A stretch of 64,000 bases of DNA, from NCBI RefSeq assembly GCF_902728235.1, contig NZ_CACVBO010000001.1, positions 3,620,001 through 3,684,000 on the forward strand, written 5' to 3'. The translations under genes and the position numbers were made by a program. Within the stretch, counting starts at the first letter, position 1, and every line of letters begins with the position of its first letter. Shown one piece after another: positions 57,572 through 64,000 of the stretch. The stretch comes from Lentimonas sp. CC4 (lineage in GTDB: Bacteria; Verrucomicrobiota; Verrucomicrobiia; Opitutales; Coraliomargaritaceae). The notes below the pieces were generated by a model. It ran no database searches. It worked only from the letters and a program-made list of their open reading frames with translations, and was not told the DNA's origin.

Positions 57572-58129
57572 ATGGAACCAAAAGACATCCTAAAGACGCT
57601 CGCTGCAGACCTAAAGAAAGCAGTCGAACAGACACTCAATCAATTCGACAGCCTCCACACAGGCAAAGCATCCCCCACAATGCTCGACTCCGTGCGCGTC
57701 AACGCCTACGGCAGCACCGTGACACTCAAAGAAGTCGCCGCAGTGACGACTCCAGATGCGAAAACCATCATGGTGCAACCATGGGACAAGAGCGTGATCA
57801 AAGATGTCGAAAAAGGCATTCAAGAAGCCAACCTCGGACTCAACCCAATGATCGACGGCGGTATCCTCCGCGTGCCAGTCCCAGAACTCACCGGCCAGCG
57901 CCGCCAAGAGCTCGCTAAAACAGCAGGCAACATGGCTGAAGATGGCCGCGTGCGCGTGCGCCAAGCACGTCGCGATGCACTCGATCTGTTCAAAGCAGCC
58001 AAAAACGACGGCCTCTCCGAAGACGATTTCAAGCGCTACGAAAAAGAAGTGCAAAAAGAGCACGACGATTACATCGCCGAGATCAACAAGCAACTTGCAG
58101 GCAAGGAAGCCGACCTCAAGAAGGTCTAA
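57572..58129 (+). CDS. frr: Ribosome recycling factor
   Basis: This 185-aa protein splits the ribosome after termination together with EF-G. RRF hallmarks are the FDSLHTGKASPTMLDSVRVN region, IMVQPWDKSVIKDVEKGIQE, then LTGQRRQELAKTAGNMAEDG and a C-terminal coiled-coil helix YEKEVQKEHDDYIAEINKQL. Length is standard. It forms an operon with pyrH and ends with a terminator. Confidence 0.98.
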   Translation: MEPKDILKTLAADLKKAVEQTLNQFDSLHTGKASPTMLDSVRVNAYGSTVTLKEVAAVTTPDAKTIMVQPWDKSVIKDVEKGIQEANLGLNPMIDGGILRVPVPELTGQRRQELAKTAGNMAEDGRVRVRQARRDALDLFKAAKNDGLSEDDFKRYEKEVQKEHDDYIAEINKQLAGKEADLKKV

Positions 58130-58152
58130 TCCAATCAGCTAGAATGCCAATA

Positions 58153-58189
58153 CAGGAGTCGGAACGTTCAAACGCCGACTCCTGTTTTT
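58153..58189 (+). terminator. Intrinsic terminator after frr
   Basis: CAGGAGTCGG and CCGACTCCTG form a 10-bp stem followed by TTTTT. It is about 25 bases after the frr stop. Confidence 0.92.
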
Positions 58190-58207
58190 GATACACATAT
58201 CGCAGCA

Positions 58208-58245
58208 TTCCTAATTCCTAATTCCTAATTCCTAATTTTTAATTC
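58208..58245. repeat. CCTAATT heptamer array before proB
   Basis: Four or five tandem copies of TTCCTAA lie between the frr terminator and the proB start. It is the same word as the inverted arrays at 8897-8988, here in one orientation only. Confidence 0.85.
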
Positions 58246-58249
58246 ATCA

Positions 58250-59356
58250 GTGGTTCCACTCAATCAGGCAAAGCGAGTTGTCATCAAACTCGGCACCGGC
58301 GTCTTAACGTCCGGGATCGGAGAGTTAGATACAACCCGCATCGAAGCACTCTGCCATCAGGTCAAAACACTGCGCGAGCGGGGAATTGACGTTATACTCG
58401 TCAGCTCTGGCGCAGTCGGCCTCGGCATGGGCAAGCTCGGACTCGAACAACGCCCCAAAGACCTCGCGACACAGCAAGCCTGCGCCGCAGTCGGCCAGAC
58501 GATCTTGATCAACACCTGGCAAAAAGGCTTCGACCCACACGGTTTAACCGTTGCACAGATCTTACTCACCCGAGAAGACCTGCGCGCTAAACACCGTCAC
58601 AACGCGGTGTTTAACACCGTCGAGCGCCTACTCGCAACCGGGGCGGTGCCAATCGTAAACGAGAACGACACCGTCAGCGCTACCGAAATTAAATTCGGCG
58701 ACAACGACACCCTCTCCGCGCTCGTGGCCAGCGTCACCAATGCCGACCAGCTCTTTATTCTTTCTAACATTCCTGGACTCATCGATATGCAAGGCACTGG
58801 AGAAGTGGTGCCCTATGTTGAAAAAATGACACCAGAGATCGAGGCGATGGCGCAAGGCACCAACCAAGTCACCTCAGTCGGTGGCATGGTCAGTAAGCTC
58901 TCCGCCGCCAAAATTGCCCATCGCGCAGGTTGCGGTGTGACCATCGGCAGCGGTCAAGATAGCGAACTCTTCAACAAGCTGCTCGCTGGCGAAAGCGTCG
59001 GCACCTACTTCGCCCCCAGCCCAGCACCAGTCAAATCCCACAAACGCTGGATCGCCATTCAGGATCATACCTACGGCACCATTACCATCGATGCAGGAGC
59101 AGCAGTCGCGATTCAAGAGAAGGGAAAAAGCCTGCTGTCCGCAGGCGTCATCAACAGCTTTGGAGAATTCGAAGAAGGTGACGTCATCAGAATACGCACC
59201 GAGGACGATAAAATCATCGCCCATGGTCTCGCATCGTTGGATGCCATCGATCTATCCGCAATCATGGGACTGCAGCCCGAGGCGATCAAAGCAACATTTC
59301 CCGAGCTACACTCCAGCGTGATCGTCCACCGCGACCACCTCGTGCTGCTCGACTAA
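58250..59356 (+). CDS. proB: Glutamate 5-kinase
   Basis: This 368-aa enzyme catalyses the first step of proline synthesis. The amino-acid-kinase domain (about 1-255) has RVVIKLGTGVLTSG, DVILVSSGAVGLGMGKLG, VNENDTVSATEIKFGDNDTL and TSVGGMVSKLSAAKIA. A C-terminal PUA domain (about 275-368) is present, as in E. coli ProB. The start is GTG at 58250, four bases after the heptamer array, with no clear Shine-Dalgarno. No proA is adjacent. Confidence 0.96.
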   Translation: MVPLNQAKRVVIKLGTGVLTSGIGELDTTRIEALCHQVKTLRERGIDVILVSSGAVGLGMGKLGLEQRPKDLATQQACAAVGQTILINTWQKGFDPHGLTVAQILLTREDLRAKHRHNAVFNTVERLLATGAVPIVNENDTVSATEIKFGDNDTLSALVASVTNADQLFILSNIPGLIDMQGTGEVVPYVEKMTPEIEAMAQGTNQVTSVGGMVSKLSAAKIAHRAGCGVTIGSGQDSELFNKLLAGESVGTYFAPSPAPVKSHKRWIAIQDHTYGTITIDAGAAVAIQEKGKSLLSAGVINSFGEFEEGDVIRIRTEDDKIIAHGLASLDAIDLSAIMGLQPEAIKATFPELHSSVIVHRDHLVLLD

Positions 59357-59512
59357 GCATCAATCGGCACCACACGCGCGCCATCGCTACAAATCAATCG
59401 GCAGCTAGAATCGATACATCAAGATCGATCAAACAGGAGCCCAGACACTCTTAGCAGCACCACTGATGCGAGTTCTCTCCAACGCATTGCTCCAGCTTAG
59501 CCACAAGGAGTA
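59357..59512. other. Gap after proB
   Basis: This stretch before the tRNA-Leu terminators holds no gene or repeat that I recognise. No terminator hairpin with a T-tract is evident directly after proB. Confidence 0.4.
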
Positions 59513-59514
59513 AC

Positions 59515-59540
59515 GAAAAACCGCTCCAACTAAGGAGCGG
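59515..59540 (-). terminator. Terminator hairpin behind duplicated tRNA-Leu end
   Basis: On the minus strand CCGCTCC and GGAGCGG form a stem with a 6-nt loop, followed by TTTTT. It stands directly after the duplicated tRNA-Leu 3' segment (59567-59542). Confidence 0.85.
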
Positions 59541-59541
59541 C

Positions 59542-59597
<56 letters not shown>

Positions 59598-59654
59598 ACG
59601 CGAAGCAGACCGGAACACCCGTAGGGTCAAATCCCGACCACTCCCGACACAAAG

Positions 59655-59678
59655 AAACCCGCTATTTCTAGCGGGTTT
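59655..59678 (-). terminator. Terminator after tRNA-Leu
   Basis: AAACCCGCTA and TAGCGGGTTT pair with a 4-nt loop on the minus strand, six bases after the tRNA end. A weaker T-tract (TTTCTTT) follows. Confidence 0.75.
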
Positions 59679-59684
59679 CAAAAA

Positions 59685-59767
59685 TACTCAGGGAGGGATT
59701 TGAACCCTCACGCCCTTGCGAGCACCACGACCTGAACGTGGCGTGTCTACCGTTTCACCACCTGAGC
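59685..59767 (-). tRNA. tRNA-Leu(CAG)
   Basis: This is an 83-nt class II tRNA on the minus strand: acceptor GCTCAGG/CCTGAGT, anticodon stem CCACG/CGTGG with loop TTCAGGT (anticodon CAG), long variable arm TGCTCGCAAGGGCGT, and T-arm GAGGGTTCAAATCCCTC. The first acceptor pair is G-T. CCA is not encoded, unlike the Gly and Gln tRNAs in this window. Confidence 0.95.
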
Positions 59768-59872
59768 GAAAAGTGAAAGTTGGGAGAAAACGCGCCGTTG
59801 CCATAGCTGTCAATCTCCAGATTGATTAAATAATCAATCCAGATTGACAGCACAAACAATCAGCACCACCCC

Positions 59873-60640
59873 CTACTTCGCAGCTCCGAGCGAATTGATA
59901 TAAGCAGCGAGATCTTTCATCGCTTGCTCATCAGCAATCGTCTTAGCCATAGGTGCCATCTGCATACCTTCGATATCCTTCGGATGCGCCCCACGAATGC
60001 CTGCCTTGTAATTCTTCAGCTGAGTCACGATATACCAATCTGGTAGACCTGTGAGACCCGGCGCATTCATCAGCTTGTTGCCCTTCCCATCGGGAGCGTG
60101 GCACGCTTGGCAAAGCATATAAGCCGCTTTGCCCTTCGCAGCATCACCATCAAGCGTCGGCTCTGGATGCGGAGCTGGAAGACTTGCAATATACTCTACG
60201 ACTTCGTCGATCTTTGCGTCATCGGTAAGTATCATCGCCATTGGGCGCATCTGCATACCATAAATATCTTCGGCATGCGTGCCGCGTTGGCCGTCCTTAA
60301 ACTTATGAATCTGGCGCTTAAGATACCAATCCTCTTGCCCAGCAATTGCTGGAGCGTTCATCGCCTGGATGCCAGCACCATCAGGACCGTGGCAGGATGA
60401 ACAAATCATATACGCAGCCTTACCAGCTGAAGCGATCTCCTCAGTCTCGCCTGCGGCGGCATGCATCTCGGCTTCAGCATCACCATGACCGGCCTCTCCC
60501 GAACCCGTAAAAAGCGACTTCAGTGGCAGAATCAACATGCCCGCCAACAGGCATGTGAAGAAAAGAAAATTAAAGCTGACCAGAAGCGAGCAAAGCGATT
60601 CGTCCGGTGCACGGTTTTGAGGGTCTTTTTGTTGGTTCAT
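59873..60640 (-). CDS. Membrane-anchored dihaem cytochrome c
   Basis: This 255-aa cytochrome has an N-terminal membrane anchor (about 20-42, FNFLFFTCLLAGMLILPLKS) and two c-type haem domains. Their haem-binding motifs are CSSCH (80-84) and CQACH (177-181). Each domain has a Met ligand candidate in the repeated MQMxPMA segment (YGMQMRPMAMIL; EGMQMAPMAKTI). The repeated WYLKRQIHKFKDGQRGTHAE-like region shows internal duplication. It resembles cytochrome c553/c4-type electron carriers feeding a terminal oxidase. No oxidase genes are adjacent. Confidence 0.93.
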   Translation of the reverse strand: MNQQKDPQNRAPDESLCSLLVSFNFLFFTCLLAGMLILPLKSLFTGSGEAGHGDAEAEMHAAAGETEEIASAGKAAYMICSSCHGPDGAGIQAMNAPAIAGQEDWYLKRQIHKFKDGQRGTHAEDIYGMQMRPMAMILTDDAKIDEVVEYIASLPAPHPEPTLDGDAAKGKAAYMLCQACHAPDGKGNKLMNAPGLTGLPDWYIVTQLKNYKAGIRGAHPKDIEGMQMAPMAKTIADEQAMKDLAAYINSLGAAK

Positions 60641-60826
60641 CAGTGCTTGAACTGAAAGGTTTTATAGTGGGATATGTCAAACAATTACACCCGCCATTAA
60701 CTGCGCTGATACAAGCATTAGGAAACCAAATGTCGACCAGTAGAGGACCTCACACAATTTCAATACGAGCGACCACTAAAATTCTAAACTTGGCTAAGCC
60801 TTCCCTGCCTCTACATTTATTGTCCT

Positions 60827-61366
60827 ATGACGACCGAAGAACGACTCGAAAAATTTCTAGATCAAGCCCCGCAAATTGACGCCTCGGCCTATGTAGCCTC
60901 CGGCGCAGTTGTAATCGGAGCGGTGACACTCGGTAAAAACTCCAGTGTCTGGCACAACAGCGTCCTACGCGGCGACATCAACAGTATCGAAATCGGCGAA
61001 GGCTCGAACGTGCAAGACGGCAGTGTGCTGCACCTCGCAGATAACTTCGGGGTCAAAGTTGGCAAATATGTCACGATCGGCCACATGGCCATGGTGCACG
61101 CCTGCACCATCGGCGATGAATGCCTCATTGGTATGAGTGCAACGATCTTGGATGGCGCTGTCATTGGCGAACAATCCATCGTCGGCGCAGGTGCCCTCGT
61201 CACCAAAGGCACACAAGTGCCCGCAGGCTCACTCGTCCTAGGCGCACCAGCTAAAGTCGTGCGCGCACTCACAGCGGACGAGCGCGCAGGGCTCAAAGGC
61301 ATGGCAGAGAAATATGTGACCGTTTCACGCGGACATAAGGTGCGACAGACGCCAGAACTCATCTAG
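60827..61366 (+). CDS. Gamma-carbonic anhydrase family protein
   Basis: This 179-aa left-handed beta-helix protein belongs to the YrdA/PaaY/gamma-CA group. The three metal-binding His residues have counterparts in QDGSVLHLADN, TIGHMAMVHACTIGDECLIG, a pattern that would bind zinc or iron at the trimer interface. The hexapeptide repeats run from about 20 to 150. Whether it has carbonic anhydrase activity or is a structural relative is not decided by sequence. It is a single gene. Confidence 0.9.
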   Translation: MTTEERLEKFLDQAPQIDASAYVASGAVVIGAVTLGKNSSVWHNSVLRGDINSIEIGEGSNVQDGSVLHLADNFGVKVGKYVTIGHMAMVHACTIGDECLIGMSATILDGAVIGEQSIVGAGALVTKGTQVPAGSLVLGAPAKVVRALTADERAGLKGMAEKYVTVSRGHKVRQTPELI

Positions 61367-61491
61367 TTCACAGAGCCGCTGCACCAAGATCAGCAATTTT
61401 CATAAATTGAAAGCTTTGCGGGTCGCAATTGGCAAGTCCCTTGCTCCGTAAACATCGCAGACACACTAGGACCACGACCTAGTTTTAATAT

Positions 61492-61503
61492 TGAAAATTT
61501 TCA
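61492..61503. promoter_or_regulatory. Perfect 12-bp palindrome upstream of porin-like gene
   Basis: TGAAAATTTTCA at 61492-61503 lies 71 bases before the start of the beta-barrel gene. It resembles part of an iron-regulator box but is shorter than a full Fur site; the assignment is tentative. Confidence 0.35.
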
Positions 61504-61573
61504 CTTTGACGGATCAAAGTCAAGGCATTGACATTGCTTACATCGCTCAAGAACAAGATCCAGAACAACACTT

Positions 61574-62335
61574 ATGAAACGATTCCTAGCCTCAGCCTGC
61601 GCTTGCACCGCTGTCTGCCAAGCGCAACAGCACCATAACATCGAGCCTGTTTCGATGCGCGAAGACACACAGGACGCGACCAGCGATCATTCACAATTTC
61701 CAATAGAATTCTGCGTCGCCAGCGCATGGGATAGCCACTACGTATCAGAAGGTCGCGACAACTTGGACGGTAACAGCCTCGCCAGTATCGAAGCCACGGC
61801 CAGCTATGAAGGCTTCACCGTCGGAGCATGGGGCGCCGAAAGTCCAGATCAAGACTACCGCGAATACAACTACTGGCTGGAATATAGCTACGAATGGCAG
61901 GCATTTACATTCACCGTCGGCTATACCTATCTAGATTTCGACACCGACAAGGCGCATGACAATGAAGTCTCCTTCTACATCGGCTATACCCTCCCATGGG
62001 AAGTTGAACTGGAAATAGGCGGCTACTACTCGGATGAAAATTCTGGCTGTTTCTACGAAGCGATCCTCTCACGGGAATTCGAAGTAATGGATCAACTCAG
62101 CCTACTGCCTTTTATTCAACTAGGCTACAACGACGACTACATCGCCGAAGGTCACAACGGACTGAACAACCTGACACTGGGATTGGAGTGCAATTGCGCA
62201 CTCACAGAGCAATTCAGCATTGGAGCCTACGTAGCACAAAATATCGCAATCGATGCTGACACCAAAAAGCACGCCGACGACCACCTGCTAGATGACTTCG
62301 CCTACTTTGGCTTAAACGCAAGCTACAGCTTTTAA
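61574..62335 (+). CDS. Outer-membrane beta-barrel protein (TorF/Gcw_chp-like)
   Basis: This 253-aa protein has a signal peptide (about 1-18, Cys-rich). Alternating hydrophobic strands then form a small beta-barrel: YWLEYSYEWQAFTFTVGYTY, EVSFYIGYTLPWEVELEIGG, and a terminal YFGLNASYSF ending in Phe. The DSHYVSEGRDNLDG opening matches the TorF/Gcw_chp porin family, found next to metal transport in several Bacteria. It lies 118 bp before feoA, so a link to iron uptake is possible but not shown. Substrate unknown. Confidence 0.78.
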   Translation: MKRFLASACACTAVCQAQQHHNIEPVSMREDTQDATSDHSQFPIEFCVASAWDSHYVSEGRDNLDGNSLASIEATASYEGFTVGAWGAESPDQDYREYNYWLEYSYEWQAFTFTVGYTYLDFDTDKAHDNEVSFYIGYTLPWEVELEIGGYYSDENSGCFYEAILSREFEVMDQLSLLPFIQLGYNDDYIAEGHNGLNNLTLGLECNCALTEQFSIGAYVAQNIAIDADTKKHADDHLLDDFAYFGLNASYSF

Positions 62336-62420
62336 ACAGAACCGCCGATAGGAAAGTCCACCAAGCACGTCTCTGTGCTTGCAATCGGACATAAAGTCAT
62401 TCTGGTATGCGGTTTGCTAT

Positions 62421-62435
62421 TGAGACTTAATCTCA
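62421..62435. promoter_or_regulatory. Fur-box-like palindrome upstream of feoA
   Basis: TGAGACTTAATCTCA at 62421-62435 is a 7-1-7 inverted repeat with one mismatch. It resembles the TGAGAAT-n-ATTCTCA Fur site used by several bacteria and lies 18 bases before the feoA start. Iron-dependent repression of feoAB is inferred. Confidence 0.6.
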
Positions 62436-62453
62436 CGTGCTACCATTTTTCCT

Positions 62454-62681
62454 ATGCGACTAGACAAAATCACCAAAAACGGACTCTTCCGCGTAAAGTC
62501 CCTGAATTGCGACAATGAATGCATCGCCCGCCTGATGTCGATGGGGCTACTGCCTGACCAAGAAATCCGCTTGGTGCATGAAGCGCCTTTGGGTGATCCC
62601 ATTGCGATTGAGTTCAATGGCTGCCACATGAGCCTACGCTTGGTAGATGCCGCAAATGTTGAAGTCGAACCGATTGATTAA
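62454..62681 (+). CDS. feoA: FeoA ferrous iron transport accessory protein
   Basis: This 75-aa protein folds as a small SH3-like domain (KSLNCDNECIARLMSMGLLP, then VHEAPLGDPIAIEFNGCHMS and LRLVDAANVEVEPI). It assists FeoB in ferrous iron uptake. Its stop codon directly touches the feoB start, so the pair is translationally coupled. A Fur-box-like sequence lies just upstream. Confidence 0.95.
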   Translation: MRLDKITKNGLFRVKSLNCDNECIARLMSMGLLPDQEIRLVHEAPLGDPIAIEFNGCHMSLRLVDAANVEVEPID

Positions 62682-64000
62682 ATGAAGGTCCCGAGTAAAG
62701 ATATCCGCATTGCCCTGATTGGAAACCCCAACACCGGCAAGACCTCCCTCTTCAACACCCTGACTGGCCTTCGCCAACGTGTCGGCAATTACTCTGGCGT
62801 CACCGTCGAGAAGAAGACCGGCACCTGGACAATGCCGATGGGGCAAGAGGTCGAGCTCATTGATTTACCCGGCACCTATAGTCTGAGCGCAACGTCCCTA
62901 GACGAACGCGTCGCAGTCGACGTGCTCACTGGGCATGCCGACAACCATGCAGCCCCCGACCTCATCGTGGTCGTGGTCGATGTTGAAAATTTGCGCCGCA
63001 ATCTCTTTCTCGCCTCTCAGGCCGCCGAGCTCGGCGTGCCGATGGTCATCGCCCTGAACTGCTGGGATGTCGCCGAGAAAAAGGGTCTACAAATCGACAG
63101 TAAACTACTGGAGCAGCGCCTCGCGGTGCCCGTGGTGCCGACAATTGCCAAGCACAAGCGTGGCACGACCGAGCTGGCCAAAGCCGTCGAGCATGCGATC
63201 GAAACTCGCCCGATGCTCATCCGCCCGAAATGGCCGGAGCCCGTAAAGACTGCACTGGCAACACTACAGAAAGAACTGATCGACACACGTGGTGAGTCAC
63301 TACGCGAAGGCGAACTGCAACGCCTCATTTTCGACCGCAAAAGCGCTGTGCGCGAACGTCTCAAGTCCGCACCAGAAGACTACGAGCCGATCATTAAGGC
63401 CACACGCGACCAACTCTACAAAGACGGCTATCAGCCCGACGCCGCCGAATCACTTCTGCGCTACCGCTTCATCAATCCCCTGCTCAACGACATCCTCGAA
63501 CGTCAAGCGCTACTCAAGCACCGCAGCAAGTCCGAAGGCATTGATCAGCTACTCCTCCACAAATTCTGGGGACTGATGGTTTTCATCGGCATGATGTATG
63601 TCGTCTTCCAATCCGTTTATACATGGGCAGGGCCACTCATGGATTTAATCGAAGGAGCCGTCGGTTGGGTGCAAGGCATCGCTGCCGACGCACTCGTCGC
63701 GACACCGATGCTGCAGAGTTTAGTGGCCGATGGCATCATCGGAGGCGTGGGCGCGTTCCTCGTCTTCCTGCCGCAGATTCTAGTGCTGTTTTTCTTCATC
63801 TCTCTACTCGAAGCGACTGGCTACATGGCACGCGCCGCCTTCCTCATGGATAAGCTCTTCCAATGGTGCGGCCTCAACGGCAAGAGCTTCGTGCCACTGC
63901 TCACCGGATTTGCCTGCGCGATTCCCGGCATCATGGCCACCCGCACGATCAGCGATAACAAAGCGCGCATGATCACGATCCTCGTCACACCGCTGATGAG
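62682..64000 (+). CDS. feoB: FeoB ferrous iron transporter (partial, cut by window end)
   Basis: The gene runs off the end of the window after about 440 codons. The N-terminal G domain is complete: G1 ALIGNPNTGKTSLFN, G3 LIDLPGTYSL and G4 ALNCWD (NxxD), with VGNYSGVTVEKK as switch I. The helical GDI-like spacer follows. Membrane segments begin at about residue 280 (KFWGLMVFIGMMYVVFQSVY), and the gating segment LLTGFACAIPGIMATRTI is present. It imports Fe2+ through the inner membrane with GTP-linked control. Start ATG 62682 directly after feoA. Confidence 0.97.
   Translation, partial: MKVPSKDIRIALIGNPNTGKTSLFNTLTGLRQRVGNYSGVTVEKKTGTWTMPMGQEVELIDLPGTYSLSATSLDERVAVDVLTGHADNHAAPDLIVVVVDVENLRRNLFLASQAAELGVPMVIALNCWDVAEKKGLQIDSKLLEQRLAVPVVPTIAKHKRGTTELAKAVEHAIETRPMLIRPKWPEPVKTALATLQKELIDTRGESLREGELQRLIFDRKSAVRERLKSAPEDYEPIIKATRDQLYKDGYQPDAAESLLRYRFINPLLNDILERQALLKHRSKSEGIDQLLLHKFWGLMVFIGMMYVVFQSVYTWAGPLMDLIEGAVGWVQGIAADALVATPMLQSLVADGIIGGVGAFLVFLPQILVLFFFISLLEATGYMARAAFLMDKLFQWCGLNGKSFVPLLTGFACAIPGIMATRTISDNKARMITILVTPLM

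Overview
The window looks like a chromosomal segment of a marine-type Verrucomicrobiota, most likely class Opitutae/Opitutia (Puniceicoccales or Coraliomargaritaceae-like). This is an inference from gene content: a TonB system built as receptor - DUF3450 - two ExbB - ExbD - TonB - two TPR proteins, an ILPDFVV-type TonB box, a formylglycine-type sulfatase, many lipoproteins, long intergenic gaps filled with palindromic repeats, and few clear Shine-Dalgarno sites. No phage or plasmid backbone is visible.

Layout. 0.25-11 kb: an outer-membrane receptor and a complete TonB energising operon with two TPR proteins. 11-14.3 kb: a lipoprotein and a processive family-2 glycosyltransferase. 14.4-17.2 kb: rpsO-pnp. 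17.3-18.6 kb: a graveyard of toxin-antitoxin genes (frameshifted higB with intact higA, and two truncated PIN toxins head to head). 18.9-21.5 kb: cyclophilin, a MenH-like hydrolase and two paralogous lipoproteins. 21.6-24 kb: a TPP riboswitch controlling a second TonB-dependent receptor, so this receptor probably imports thiamine or a precursor. 24-34 kb: sulfatase, a pyrimidine-nucleoside phosphorylase, argS, a PAS hybrid histidine kinase whose receiver lacks the phosphoacceptor Asp, a coiled-coil membrane protein, and trpS. 34-43 kb: PhoD-like phosphatase, cytochrome b562-like protein, a large unknown lipoprotein, glnS, a divergent tetR/thioredoxin pair with a palindromic operator, and gltX. 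43-46 kb: M48 protease, a truncated doc toxin, and a REP-associated tyrosine transposase (RAYT) flanked by inverted REP-like elements and a tandem array. 46-55.6 kb: purH, rhodanese, M24 peptidase, a DUF192 / TMTC-like / metY operon, a CPA2 antiporter and a LolA-like protein. 55.6-60 kb: a MITE-like element, tRNA-Gly(CCC), tRNA-Gln(TTG), pyrH-frr, proB, and tRNA-Leu(CAG) with a duplicated 3' end. 60-64 kb: dihaem cytochrome c, gamma carbonic anhydrase, a beta-barrel protein, and feoA-feoB (cut by the window edge) behind a Fur-box-like palindrome.

The most distinctive content is repeat DNA. At least four unrelated REP/BIME-like palindrome families and several low-complexity heptamer or tetradecamer arrays sit between genes. 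One REP family is clearly linked to the RAYT at 44.6-45.0 kb. It forms inverted flanks, a tandem ~193-bp array that seems to carry fossil 5' ends of RAYT genes, and an insertion that removed the N-terminus of a Doc toxin. All assignments come from reading the sequence and known family motifs; no database search was run.
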